This document shows positions 21,601 to 36,600 of a DNA stretch of 64,000 bases, one piece after another (the stretch's first letter is position 1; every line of letters begins with the position of its first letter). The notes below the pieces were generated by a model, which made no database searches, was not told where the DNA came from, and saw nothing but the letters and a program-made list of their open reading frames with translations. The DNA lies in NCBI GenBank assembly GCA_039621445.1, contig CP154954.1:35759703-35823702 (forward strand), read 5' to 3'. The position numbers and the translations under genes are program-made. The stretch comes from Euglena gracilis. Taxonomy: Eukaryota; Euglenida; Euglenophyceae; Euglenales.

Positions 21601-24600
21601 TGGTTGCAAGAAATGAGCAGATTTAGATGGGTGCATTCGACCATTCCGGGGGACATTTACCAGGTCAGCCCAGGTTACCATATAAAAATGGACCAAATTG
21701 GGCCTTACTCCGAGTAACCGAATGGGTGTTCCAGGAGGCCTCCAAAGTCAGGGGACCCGTTGGTTTCATGATTGTCGTGGTTTAATGGTAAGAAAAACAT
21801 GCAGCGGGAATGTTGGTTGCAAGAAATGAGCACATTTAGATGGGTGCATTCGACCATTCCGGGGGACATTTACCAGGTCAGCCCAGGTTACCATATAAAA
21901 ATGGACCAAATTGGGCCTTACTCCGAGTAACCGAATGGGTGTTCCAGGAGGCCTCCAAAGTCAGGGGACCCGTTGGTTTCATGATTGTCGTGGTTTAATG
22001 GTAAGAAAAACATGCAGCCGGAAGGTTGGTTGCAAGAAATGAGCACATTTAGATGGGTGCATTCGACCATTCCGGGGGACATTTACCAGGTCAGCCCAGG
22101 TTACCATGTAAAAATGGACCAAATTGGGCCTTACTCCGAGTAACCGAATGGGTGTTCCAGGAGGCCTCCAAAGTCAGGGGACCCGTTGGTTTCATGATTG
22201 TCGTGGTTTAATGGTAAGAAAAACATGCACCCGGTAGGTTGGTTGCAAGAAATGAGCACATTTAGATGGGTGCATTCGACCATTCCGGGGGACATTTACC
22301 AGGTCAGCCCAGGTTACCATGTAAAAATGGACCAAATTGGGCCTTACTCCGAGTAACCGAATGGGTGTTCCAGGAGGCCTCCAAAGTCAGGGGACCCGTT
22401 GGTTTCATGATTGTCGTGGTTTAATGGTAAGAAAAACATGCAGCCGGAAGGTTGGTTGCAAGAAATGAGCACATTTAGATGGGTGCATTCGACCATTCCG
22501 GGGGACATTTACCAGGTCAGCCCAGGTTACCATATAAAAATGGACCAAATTGGGCCTTACTCCGAGTAACCGAATGGGTGTTCCAGGAGGCCTCCAAAGT
22601 CAGGGGACCCGTTGGTTTCATGATTGTCGTGGTTTAATGGTAAGAAAAAAATGCAGCGGGAATGTTGGTTGCAAGAAATGAGCACATTTAGATGGGTGCA
22701 TTCGACCATTCCGGGGGACATTTACCAGGTCAGCCCAGGTTACCATGTAAAAATGGACCAAATTGGGCCTTACTCCGAGTAACCGAATGGGTGTTCCAGG
22801 AGGCCTCCAAAGTCAGGGGACCCGTTGGTTTCATGATTGTCGTGGTTTAATGGTAAGAAAAACATGCAGCCGGAAGGTTGGTTGCAAGAAATGAGCACAT
22901 TTAGATGGGTGCATTCGACCATTCCGGGGGACATTTACCAGGTCAGCCCAGGTTACCATGTAAAAATGGACCAAATTGGGCCTTACTCCGAGTAACCGAA
23001 TGGGTGTTCCAGGAGGCCTCCAAAGTCAGGGGACCCGTTGGTTTCATGATTGTCGTGGTTTAATGGTAAGAAAAAAAATGCAGCGGGAATGTTGGTTGCA
23101 AGAAATGAGCACATTTAGATGGGTGCATTCGACCATTCCGGGGGACATTTACCAGGTCAGCCCAGGTTACCATGTAAAAATGGACCAAATTGGGCCTTAC
23201 TCCGAGTAACCGAATGGGTGTTCCAGGAGGCCTCCAAAGTCAGGGGACCCGTTGGTTTCATGATTGTCGTGGTTTAATGGTAAGAAAAACATGCAGCCGG
23301 AAGGTTGGTTGCAAGAAATGAGCAGATTTAGATGGGTGCATTCGACCATTCCGGGGGACATTTACCAGGTCAGCCCAGGTTACCATATAAAAATGGACCA
23401 AATTGGGCCTTACTCCGAGTAACCGAATGGGTGTTCCAGGAGGCCTCCAAAGTCAGGGGACCCGTTGGTTTCATGATTGTCGTGGTTTAATGGTAAGAAA
23501 AACATGCAGCCGGAAGGTTGGTTGCAAGAAATGAGCACATTTAGATGGGTGCATTCGACCATTCCGGGGGACATTTACCAGGTCAGCCCAGGTTACCATA
23601 TAAAAATGGACCAAATTGGGCCTTACTCCGAGTAACCGAATGGGTGTTCCAGGAGGCCTCCAAAGTCAGGGGACCCGTTGGTTTCATGATTGTCGTGGTT
23701 TAATGGTAAGAAAAAACATGCAGCCGGAAGGTTGGTTGCAAGAAATGAGCACATTTAGATGGGTGCATTCGACCATTCCGGGGGACATTTACCAGGTCAG
23801 CCCAGGTTACCATGTAAAAATGGACCAAATTGGGCCTTACTCCGAGTAACCGAATGGGTGTTCCAGGAGGCCTCCAAAGTCAGGGGACCCGTTGGTTTCA
23901 TGATTGTCGTGGTTTAATGGTAAGAAAAAAATGCAGCCGGAAGGTTGGTTGCAAGAAATGAGCACATTTAGATGGGTGCATTCGACCATTCCGGGGGACA
24001 TTTACCAGGTCAGCCCAGGTTACCATGTAAAAATGGACCAAATTGGGCCTTACTCCGAGTAACCGAATGGGTGTTCCAGGAGGCCTCCAAAGTCAGGGGA
24101 CCCGTTGGTTTCATGATTGTCGTGGTTTAATGGTAAGAAAAAAATGCAGCCGGAAGGTTGGTTGCAAGAAATGAGCACATTTAGATGGGTGCATTCGACC
24201 ATTCCGGGGGACATTTACCAGGTCAGCCCAGGTTACCATGTAAAAATGGACCAAATTGGGCCTTACTCCGAGTAACCGAATGGGTGTTCCAGGAGGCCTC
24301 CAAAGTCAGGGGACCCGTTGGTTTCATGATTGTCGTGGTTTAATGGTAAGAAAAAAATGCAGCGGGAATGTTGGTTGCAAGAAATGAGCACATTTAGATG
24401 GGTGCATTCGACCATTCCGGGGGACATTTACCAGGTCAGCCCAGGTTACCATGTAAAAATGGACCAAATTGGGCCTTACTCCGAGTAACCGAATGGGTGT
24501 TCCAGGAGGCCTCCAAAGTCAGGGGACCCGTTGGTTTCATGATTGTCGTGGTTTAATGGTAAGAAAAACATGCAGCCGGAAGGTTGGTTGCAAGAAATGA

Positions 24601-27600
24601 GCAGATTTAGATGGGTGCATTCGACCATTCCGGGGGACATTTACCAGGTCAGCCCAGGTTACCATATAAAAATGGACCAAATTGGGCCTTACTCCGAGTA
24701 ACCGAATGGGTGTTCCAGGAGGCCTCCAAAGTCAGGGGACCCGTTGGTTTCATGATTGTCGTGGTTTAATGGTAAGAAAAACATGCAGCCCGAAGGTTGG
24801 TTGCAAGAAATGAGCACATTTAGATGGGTGCATTCGACCATTCCGGGGGACATTTACCAGGTCAGCCCAGGTTACCATATAAAATGGACCAAATTGGGCC
24901 TTACTCCGAGTAACCGAATGGGTGTTCCAGGAGGCCTCCAAAGTCAGGGGACCCGTTGGTTTCATGATTGTCGTGGTTTAATGGTAAGAAAAAATGCAGC
25001 GGGAATGTTGGTTGCAAGAAATGAGCACATTTAGATGGGTGCATTCGACCATTCCGGGGGACATTTACCAGGTCAGCCCAGGTTACCATATAAAAATGGA
25101 CCAAATTGGGCCTTACTCCGAGTAACCGAATGGGTGTTCCAGGAGGCCTCCAAAGTCAGGGGACCCGTTCGGTTTCATGATTGTCGTGGTTTAATGGTAA
25201 GAAAAACATGCAGCCGGAAGGTTGGTTGCAAGAAATGAGCAGATTTAGATGGGTGCATTCGACCATTCCGGGGGACATTTACCAGGTCAGCCCAGGTTAC
25301 CATGTAAAAATGGACCAAATTGGGCCTTACTCCCAGTTACCGAATGGGTGTTCCAGGAGGCCTCCAAAGTCAGGGGACCCGTTCGGTTTCATGATTGTCG
25401 TGGTTTAATGGTAAGAAAAACATGCAGCCGGTAGGTTGGTTGCAAGAAATGAGCAGATTTAGATGGGTGCATTCGACTATTCCGGGGGACATTTACCAGG
25501 TCAGCCCAGGTTACCATATAAAAATGCACCAAATTGGGCCTTACTCCGAGTAACCGAATGGGTGTTCCAGGAGGCCTCCAAAGTCAGGGGACCCGTTGGT
25601 TTCATGATTGTCGTGGTTTAATGGTAAGAAAAACATGCAGCCGGAAGGTTGGTTGCAAGAAATGAGCACATTTAGATGGGTGCATTCGACCATTCCGGGG
25701 GACATTTACCAGGTCAGCCCAGGTTACCATATAAAAATGGACCAAATTGGGCCTTACTCCGAGTAACCGAATGGGTGTTCCAGGAGGCCTCCAAAGTCAG
25801 GGGACCCGTTGGTTTCATGATTGTCGTGGTTTAATGGTAAGAAAAACATGCAGCCGGTAGGTTGGTTGCAAGAAATGAGCAGATTTAGATGGGTGCATTC
25901 GACCATTCCGGGGGACATTTACCAGGTCAGCCCAGGTTACCATATAAAAATGGACCAAATTGGGCCTTACTCCGAGTAACCGAATGGGTGTTCCAGGAGG
26001 CCTCCAAAGTCAGGGGACCCGTTCGGTTTCATGATTGTCGTGGTTTAATGGTAAGAAAAACATGCAGCGGGAATGTTGGTTGCAAGAAATGAGCACATTT
26101 AGATGGGTGCATTCGACCATTCCGGGGGACATTTACCAGGTCAGCCCAGGTTACCATGTAAAAATGGACCAAATTGGGCCTTACTCCGAGTAACCGAATG
26201 GGTGTTCCAGGAGGCCTCCAAAGTCAGGGGACCCGTTCGGTTTCATGATTGTCGTGGTTTAATGGTAAGAAAAACATGCAGCCGGTAGGTTGGTTGCAAG
26301 AAATGAGCAGATTTAGATGGGTGCATTCGACCATTCCGGGGGACATTTACCAGGTCAGCCCAGGTTACCATATAAAAATGCACCAAATTGGGCCTTACTC
26401 CGAGTAACCGAATGGGTGTTCCAGGAGGCCTCCAAAGTCAGGGGACCCGTTGGTTTCATGATTGTCGTGGTTTAATGGTAAGAAAAACATGCAGCCGGAA
26501 GGTTGGTTGCAAGAAATGAGCACATTTAGATGGGTGCATTCGACCATTCCGGGGGACATTTACCAGGTCAGCCCAGGTTACCATATAAAAATGGACCAAA
26601 TTGGGCCTTACTCCGAGTAACCGAATGGGTGTTCCAGGAGGCCTCCAAAGTCAGGGGACCCGTTGGTTTCATGATTGTCGTGGTTTAATGGTAAGAAAAA
26701 CATGCAGCGGGAATGTTGGTTGCAAGAAATGAGCACATTTAGATGGGTGCATTCGACCATTCCGGGGGACATTTACCAGGTCAGCCCAGGTTACCATGTA
26801 AAAATGGACCAAATTGGGCCTTACTCCGAGTAACCGAATGGGTGTTCCAGGAGGCCTCCAAAGTCAGGGGACCCGTTGGTTTCATGATTGTCGTGGTTTA
26901 ATGGTAAGAAAAACATGCAGCCGGAAGGTTGGTTGCAAGAAATGAGCAGATTTAGATGGGTGCATTCGACCATTCCGGGGGACATTTACCAGGTCAGCCC
27001 AGGTTACCATGTAAAAATGGACCAAATTGGGCCTTACTCCGAGTAACCGAATGGGTGTTCCAGGAGGCCTCCAAAGTCAGGGGACCCGTTCGGTTTCATG
27101 ATTGTCGTGGTTTAATGGTAAGAAAAACATGCAGCGGGAATGCTGGTTGCAAGAAATGAGCACATTTAGATGGGTGCATTCGACCATTCCGGGGGACATT
27201 TACCAGGTCAGCCCAGGTTACCATGTAAAAATGGACCAAATTGGGCCTTACTCCGAGTAACCGAATGGGTGTTCCAGGAGGCCTCCAAAGTCAGGGGACC
27301 CGTTCGGTTTCATGATTGTCGTGGTTTAATGGTAAGAAAAACATGCAGCCGGTAGGTTGGTTGCAAGAAATGAGCAGATTTAGATGGGTGCATTCGACCA
27401 TTCCGGGGGACATTTACCAGGTCAGCCCAGGTTACCATATAAAAATGACCAAATTGGGCCTTACTCCGAGTAACCGAATGGGTGTTCCAGGAGGCCTCCA
27501 AAGTCAGGGGACCCGTTGGTTTCATGATTGTCGTGGTTTAATGGTAAGAAAAACATGCAGCCGGAAGGTTGGTTGCAAGAAATGAGCACATTTAGATGGG

Positions 27601-30600
27601 TGCATTCGACCATTCCGGGGGACATTTACCAGGTCAGCCCAGGTTACCATATAAAAATGGACCAAATTGGGCCTTACTCCGAGTAACCGAATGGGTGTTC
27701 CAGGAGGCCTCCAAAGTCAGGGGACCCGTTGGTTTCATGATTGTCGTGGTTTAATGGTAAGAAAAACATGCAGCCGGTAGGTTGGTTGCAACAAATGAGC
27801 AGATTTAGATGGGTGCATTCGACCATTCCGGGGGACATTTACCAGGTCAGCCCAGGTTACCATATAAAAATGGACCAAATTGGGCCTTACTCCGAGTAAC
27901 CGAATGGGTGTTCCAGGAGGCCTCCAAAGTCAGGGGACCCGTTCGGTTTCATGATTGTCGTGGTTTAATGGTAAGAAAAACATGCAGCGGGAATGCTGGT
28001 TGCAAGAAATGAGCACATTTAGATGGGTGCATTCGACCATTCCGGGGGACATTTACCAGGTCAGCCCAGGTTACCATGTAAAAATGGACCAAATTGGGCC
28101 TTACTCCCAGTTACCGAATGGGTGTTCCAGGAGGCCTCCAAAGTCAGGGGACCCGTTGGTTTCATGATTGTCGTGGTTTAATGGTAAGAAAACAGGAGGT
28201 TGGTTGCAAGAAATGAGCACCTTCAGATGGGTGCATTCGACCATTCCGGGGGACATTTACCAGGTCAGCCCAGGTTACCATATAAAAATGGACCAAATTG
28301 GGCCTTACTCCGAGTAACCGAATGGGTGTTCCAGGAGGCCTCCAAAGTCAGGGGACCCGTTGGTTTCATGATTTTCGTGGTTTAATGGTAAGAAAAACAT
28401 GCAGCCGGTAGGTTGGTTGCAAGAAATGAGCAGATTTAGATGGGTGCATTCGACCATTCCGGGGGACATTTACCAGGTCAGCCCAGGTTACCATATAAAA
28501 ATGGACCAAATTGGGCCTTACTCCGAGTAACCGAATGGGTGTTCCAGGAGGCCTCCAAAGTCAGGGGACCCGTTGGTTTCATGATTGTCGTGGTTTAATG
28601 GTAAGAAATACATGCAGCCGGAAGGTTGGTTGCAAGAAATGAGCAGATTTAGATGGGTGCATTCGACCATTCCGGGGGACATTTACCAGGTCAGCCCAGG
28701 TTACCATGTAAAAATGGACCAAATTGGGCCTTACTCCCAGTTACCGAATGGGTGTTCCAGGAGGCCTCCAAAGTCAGGGGACCCGTTGGTTTCATGATTG
28801 TCGTGGTTTAATGGTAAGAAAAACATGCAGCCGGAAGGTTGGTTGCAAGAAATGAGCAGATTTAGATGGGTGCATTCGACCATTCCGGGGGACATTTACC
28901 AGGTCAGCCCAGGTTACCATATAAAAATGGACCAAATTGGGCCTTACTCCGAGTAACCGAATGGGTGTTCCAGGAGGCCTCCAAAGTCAGGGGACCCGTT
29001 GGTTTCATGATTGTGTGGTTTAATGGTAAGAAAAACATGCAGCCGGAAGGTTGGTTGCAAGAAATGAGCACATTTAGATGGGTGCATTCGACCATTCCGG
29101 GGGACATTTACCAGGTCAGCCCAGGTTACCATGTAAAAATGGACCAAATTGGGCCTTACTCCGAGTAACCGAATGGGTGTTCCAGGAGGCCTCCAAAGTC
29201 AGGGGACCCGTTGGTTTCATGATTGTCGTGGTTTAATGGTAAGAAAAACATGCACCCGGTAGGTTGGTTGCAAGAAATGAGCAGATTTAGATGGGTGCAT
29301 TCGACCATTCCGGGGGACATTTACCAGGTCAGCCCAGGTTACCATATAAAAATGGACCAAATTGGGCCTTACTCCGAGTAACCGAATGGGTGTTCCAGGA
29401 GGCCTCCAAAGTCAGGGGACCCGTTGGTTTCATGATTGTCGTGGTTTAATGGTAAGACGCACCCAGCGGCGGGAAGGTTGTTGCAAGAAATGAGCAAATT
29501 TAGATGGGTGCATTCGACCATTCCGGGGGACATTTACCAGGTCAGCCCAGGTTACCATATAAAAATGGACCAAATTGGGCCTTACTCCGAGTAACCGAAT
29601 GGGTGTTCCAGGAGGCCTCCAAAGTCAGGGGACCCGTTGGTTTCATGATTGTCGTGGTTTAATGGTAAGAAAAACATGCAGCCGAAAGGTTGGTTGCAAG
29701 AAATGAGCACATTTAGATGGGTGCATTCGACCATTCCGGGGGACATTTACCAGGTCAGCCCAGGTTACCATATAAAAATGGACCAAATTGGGCCTTACTC
29801 CGAGTAACCGAATGGGTGTTCCAGGAGGCCTCCAAAGTCAGGGGACCCGTTGGTTTCATGATTGTCGTGGTTTAATGGTAGGAAAAACATGCAGCCGGTA
29901 GGTTGGTTGCAAGAAATGAGCAGATTTAGATGGGTGCATTCGACCATTCCGGGGGACATTTACCAGGTCAGCCCAGGTTACCATATAAAAATGGACCAAA
30001 TTGGGCCTTACTCCGAGTAACCGAATGGGTGTTCCAGGAGGCCTCCAAAGTCAGGGGACCCGTTGGTTTCATGATTATCGTGGTTTAATGGTAAGAAAAA
30101 CATGCAGCCGGAAGGTTGGTTGCAAGAAATGAGCACATTTAGATGGGTGCATTCGACCATTCCGGGGGACATTTACCAGGTCAGCCCAGGTTACCATGTA
30201 AAAATGGACCAAATTAGGCCTTACTCCCAGTTACCGAATGGATGTTCCAGGAGGCCTCCAAAGTCAGGGGACACGTCGGTTTCATGATTATCGTGGTTTA
30301 ATGGTAAGAAAAACATGCACCCGGTAGGTTGGTTGCAAGAAATGAGCAGATTTAGATGGGTGCATTCGACCATTCCGGGGGACATTTACCAGGTCAGCCC
30401 AGGTTACCATATAAAAATGGACCAAATTGGGCCTTACTCCGAGTAACCGAATGGGTGTTCCAGGAGGCCTCCAAAGTCAGGGGACCCGTTGGTTTCATGA
30501 TTGTCGTGGTTTAATGGTAAGAAAAACATGCAGCCGGAAGGTTGGTTGCAAGAAATGAGCACATTTAGATGGGTGCATTCGACCATTCCGGGGGACATTT

Positions 30601-33600
30601 ACCAGGTCAGCCCATGTACCATGTACATTTAGGTTACCATGTAAAAATGGACCAAATTGGGCCTTACTCCGAGTAACCGAATGGGTGTTCCAGGAGGCCT
30701 CCAAAGTCAGGGGACCCGTTCGGTTTCATGATTGTCGTGGTTTAATGGTAAGAAAAACATGCAGCCGGAAGGTTGGTTGCAAGAAATGAGCAGATTTAGA
30801 TGGGTGCATTCGACCATTCCGGGGGACATTTACCAGGTCAGCCCAGGTTACCATATAAAAATGGACCAAATTGGGCCTTACTCCGAGTAACCGAATGGGT
30901 GTTCCAGGAGGCCTCCAAAGTCAGGGGACCCGTTGGTTTCATGATTGTCGTGGTTTAATGGTAAGAAAAACATGCAGCCGGAAGGTTGGTTGCAAGAAAT
31001 GAGCACATTTAGATGGGTGCATTCGACCATTCCGGGGGACATTTACCAGGTCAGCCCAGGTTACCATATAAAAATGGACCAAATTGGGCCTTACTCCGAG
31101 TAACCGAATGGGTGTTCCAGGAGGCCTCCAAAGTCAGGGGACCCGTTCGGTTTCATGATTGTCGTGGTTTAATGGTAAGAAAAACATGCAGCCGGAAGGT
31201 TGGTTGCAAGAAATGAGCACATTTAGATGGGTGCATTCGACCATTCCGGGGGACATTTACCAGGTCAGCCCAGGTTACCATGTAAAAATGGACCAAATTG
31301 GGCCTTACTCCGAGTAACCGAATGGGTGTTCCAGGAGCCCGCCAAAGTCAGGGGACCCGTTGGTTTCATGATTGTCATGGTTTAATGGTAAGAAAAACGT
31401 GCAGCCGGAAGGTTGGTTGCAAGAAATGAGCACATTTAGATGGGTGCATTCGACCAGGACATTTACCAGGACAGCCCAGGTTACCATGTAAAAATGGACC
31501 AAATTGGGCCTTACTCCGAGTAACCGAATGGGTGTTCCAGGAGGCCTCCAAAGTCAGGGGACCCGTTGGTTTCATGATTGTCGTGGTTTAATGGTAAGAA
31601 AAACATGCAGCCGGAAGGTTGGTTGCAAGAAATGAGCACATTTAGATGGGTGCATTCGACCATTCCGGGGGACATTTACCAGGACAGCCCAGGTTACCAT
31701 GTAAAAATGGACCAAATTGGGCCTTACTCCGAGTAACCGAATGGGTGTTCCAGGAGGCCTCCAAAGTCAGGGGACCCGTTGGTTTCATGATTGTCGTGGT
31801 TTAATGGTAAGAAAAGCATGCAGCGGGAAGGTTGGTTGCAAGAAATGAGCAGATTTAGATGGGTGCATTCGACCATTCCGGGGGACATTTACCAGGTCAG
31901 CCCAGGTTACCATATAAAAATGGACCAAATTGGGCCTTACTCCGAGTAACCGAATGGGTGTTCCAGGAGGCCTCCAAAGTCAGGGGACCCGTTGGTTTCA
32001 TGATTCTCGTGGTTTAATGGTAAGAAAAACATGCAGCCGGTAGGTTGGTTGCAAGAAATGAGCAGATTTAGATGGGTGCATTCGACCATTCAGGGGGACA
32101 TTTACCAGGTCAGCCCAGGTTACCATATAAAAATGGACCAAATTGGGCCTTACTCCGAGTAACCGAATGGGTGTTCCAGGAGGCCTCCAAAGTCAGGGGA
32201 CCCGTTGGTTTCATGATTGTCGTGGTTTAATGGTAAGAAAAACATGCAGCCGGAAGGTTGGTTGCAAGAAATGAGCACATTTAGATGGGTGCATTCGACC
32301 ATTCCGGGGGACATTTACCAGGTCAGCCCAGGTTACCATGTAAAAATGGACCAAATTGGGCCTTACTCCCAGTTACCGAATGGGTGTTCCAGGAGGCCTC
32401 CAAAGTCAGGGGACCCGTTGGTTTCATGATTGTCGTGGTTTAATGGTAAGAAAAACATGCACCCGGTAGGTTGGTTGCAAGAAATGAGCAGATTTAGATG
32501 GGTGCATTCGACCATTCCGGGGGACATTTACCAGGTCAGCCCAGGTTACCATATAAAAATGGACCAAATTGGGCCTTACTCCGAGTAACCGAATGGGTGT
32601 TCCAGGAGGCCTCCAAAGTCAGGGGACCCGTTGGTTTCATGATTGTCGTGGTTTAATGGTAAGAAAACATGCAGCCGGAAGGTTGGTTGCAAGAAATGAG
32701 CAGATTTAGATGGGTGCATTCGACCATTCCGGGGGACATTTACCAGGTCAGCCCAGGTTACCATATAAAAATGGACCAAATTGGGCCTTACTCCGAGTAA
32801 CCGAATGGGTGTTCCAGGAGGCCTCCAAAGTCAGGGGACCCGTTGGTTTCATGATTGTCGTGGTTTAATGGTAAGAAAAACATGCAGCGGGAATGTTGGT
32901 TGCAAGAAATGAGCAGATTTAGATGGGTGCATTCGACCATTCCGGGGGACATTTACCAGGTCAGCCCAGGTTACCATGTAAAAATGGACCAAATTGGGCC
33001 TTACTCCGAGTAACCGAATGGGTGTTCCAGGAGGCCTCCAAAGTCAGGGGACCCGTTGGTTTCATGATTGTCGTGGTTTAATGGTAAGAAAAACATGCAG
33101 CCGGAAGGTTGGTTGCAAGAAATGAGCAGATTTAGATGGGTGCATTCGACCATTCCGGGGGACATTTACCAGGTCAGCCCAGGTTACCATGTAAAAATGG
33201 ACCAAATTGGGCCTTACTCCGAGTAACCGAATGGGTGTTCCAGGAGGCCTCCAAAGTCAGGGACCCGTTGGTTTCATGATTGTCGTGGTTTAATGGTAAG
33301 AAAAACGTGCAGCCGGAAGGTTGGTTGCAAGAAATGAGCAGATTTAGATGGGTGCATTCGACCATTCCGGGGGACATTTACCAGGTCAGCCCAGGTTACC
33401 ATGTAAAAATGGACCAAATTGGGCCTTACTCCGAGTAACCGAATGGGTGTTCCAGGAGGCCTCCAAAGTCAGGGGACCCGTTGGTTTCATGATTGTCGTG
33501 GTTTAATGGTAGGAAAAACGTGCAGCGGGAATGTTGGTTGCAAGAAATGAGCAGATTTAGATGGGTGCATTCGACCATTCCGGGGGACATTTACCAGGTC

Positions 33601-36600
33601 AGCCCAGGTTACCATGTAAAAATGGACCAAATTGGGCCTTACTCCGAGTAACCGAATGGGTGTTCCAGGAGGCCTCCAAAGTCAGGGGACCCGTTGGTTT
33701 CATGATTGTCGTGGTTTAATGGTAAGAAAAACATGCAGCCGGAAGGTTGGTTGCAAGAAATGAGCAGATTTAGATGGGTGCATTCGACCATTCCGGGGGA
33801 CATTTACCAGGTCAGCCCAGGTTACCATGTAAAAATGGACCAAATTGGGCCTTACTCCGAGTAACCGAATGGGTGTTCCAGGAGGCCTCCAAAGTCAGGG
33901 GACCCGTTGGTTTCATGATTGTCGTGGTTTAATGGTAAGAAAAACATGCAGCGGGAATGTTGGTTGCAAGAAATGAGCAGATTTAGATGGGTGCATTCGA
34001 CCATTCCGGGGGACATTTACCAGGTCAGCCCAGGTTACCATGTAAAAATGGACCAAATTGGGCCTTACTCCGAGTAACCGAATGGGTGTTCCAGGAGGCC
34101 TCCAAAGTCAGGGGACCCGTTGGTTTCATGATTGTCGTGGTTTAATGGTAAGAAAAACATGCAGCCGGAAGGTTGGTTGCAAGAAATGAGCACATTTAGA
34201 TGGGTGCATTCGACCATTCCGGGGGACATTTACCAGGTCAGCCCAGGTTACCATGTAAAAATGGACCAAATTGGGCCTTACTCCGAGTAACCGAATGGGT
34301 GTTCCAGGAGGCCTCCAAAGTCAGGGGACCCGTTGGTTTCATGATTGTCGTGGTTTAATGGTAAGAAAAACATGCAGCGGGAATGTTGGTTGCAAGAAAT
34401 GAGCAGATTTAGATGGGTGCATTCGACCATTCCGGGGACATTTACCAGGTCAGCCCAGGTTACCATGTAAAAATGGACCAAATTGGGCCTTACTCCGAGT
34501 TACCGAATGGGTGTTCCAGGAGGCCTCCAAAGTCAGGGGACCCGTTGGTTTCATGATTGTCGTGGTTTAATGGTAAGAAAAACATGCAGCCGGAAGGTTG
34601 GTTGCAAGAAATGAGCACATTTAGATGGGTGCATTCGACCATTCCGGGGGACATTTACCAGGTCAGCCCAGGTTACCATGTAAAAATGGACCAAATTGGG
34701 CCTTACTCCGAGTAACCGAATGGGTGTTCCAGGAGGCCTCCAAAGTCAGGGGACCCGTTGGTTTCATGATTGTCGTGGTTTAATGGTAAGAAAAACATGC
34801 AGCGGGAATGTTGGTTGCAAGAAATGAGCAGATTTAGATGGGTGCATTCGACCATTCCGGGGGACATTTACCAGGTCAGCCCAGGTTACCATGTAAAAAT
34901 GGACCAAATTGGGCCTTACTCCGAGTTACCGAATGGGTGTTCCAGGAGGCCTCCAAAGTCAGGGGACCCGTTGGTTTCATGATTGTCGTGGTTTAATTGT
35001 AAGAAAAACATGCAGCCGGAATGTTTTTTGCAAGAAATGAGCAGATTTAGATGGGTGCATTCGACCATTCCGGGGGACATTTACCAGGTCAGCCCAGGTT
35101 ACCATGTAAAAATGGACCAAATTGGGCCTTACTCCGAGTAACCGAATGGGTGTTCCAGGAGGCCTCCAAAGTCAGGGGACCCGTTGGTTTCATGATTGTC
35201 GTGGTTTAATGGTAAGAAAAACATGCAGCGGGAAGGTTGGTTGCAAGAAATGAGCAGATTTAGATGGGTGCATTCGACCATTCCGGGGGACATTTACCAG
35301 GTCAGCCCAGGTTACCATGTAAAAATGGACCAAATTGGGCCTTACTCCGAGTAACCGAATGGGTGTTCCAGGAGGCCTCCAAAGTCAGGGGACCCGTTGG
35401 TTTCATGATTGTCGTGGTTTAATGGTAATAAGAACATGCAGCGGGAATGTTGGTTGCAAGAAATGAGCACATTTAGATGGGTGCATTCGACCATTCCGGG
35501 GGACATTTACCAGGTCAGCCCAGGTTACCATGTAAAAATGGACCAAATTGGGCCTTACTCCGAGTAACCGAATGGGTGTTCCAGGAGGCCTCCAAAGTCA
35601 GGGGACCCGTTGGTTTCATGATTGTCGTGGTTTAATGGTAAGAAAAACATGCAGCCGGAAGGTTGGTTGCAAGGAATGAGCACATTTAGATGGGTGCATT
35701 CGACCATTCCGGGGGACATTTACCAGGTCAGCCCAGGTTACCATGTAAAAATGGACCAAATTGGGCCTTACTCCGAGTAACCGAATGGGTGTTCCAGGAG
35801 GCCTCCAAAGTCAGGGGACCCGTTGGTTTCATGATTGTCGTGGTTTAATGGTAAGAAGAACATGCAGCCGGAATGTTGGTTGCAAGAAATGAGCAGATTT
35901 AGATGGGTGCATTCGACCATTCCGGGGGACATTTACCAGGTCAGCCCAGGTTACCATGTAAAAATGGACCAAATTGGGCCTTACTCCGAGTAACCGAATG
36001 GGTGTTCCAGGAGGCCTCCAAAGTCAGGGGACCCGTTGGTTTTATGATTGTCGTGGTTTAGTGGTAAGAAAAACATGCAGCCGGAAGGTTGGTTGCAAGA
36101 AAAGAGCAGATTTAGATGGGTGCATTCGACCATTCCGGGGGACATTTACCAGGTCAGCCCAGGTTACCATGTAAAAATGGACCAAATTGGGCCTTACTCC
36201 GAGTAACCGAATGGGTGTTCCAGGAGGCCTCCAAAGTCAGGGGACCCGTTGGTTTCATGATTGTCGTGGTTTAATGGTAAGAATAACATGCAGCCGGAAG
36301 GTTGGTTGCAAGAAAAGAGCAGATTTAGATGGGTGCATTTGACCATTCCGGGGGACATTTACCAGGTCAGCCCAGGTTACCATGTAAAAATGGACCAAAT
36401 TGGGCCTTACTCCGAGTAACCGAATGGGTGTTCCAGGAGGCCTCCAAAGTCAGGGGACCCGTTGGTTTCATGATTGTCGTGGTTTAATGGTAAGAAAAAC
36501 ATGCAGTGGGAATGCTGGTTGCAAGAAATGAGCAGGTTTAGATGGGTGCATTCGACCATTCCGGGGGACATTTACCAGGTCAGCCCAGGTTACCATGTAA

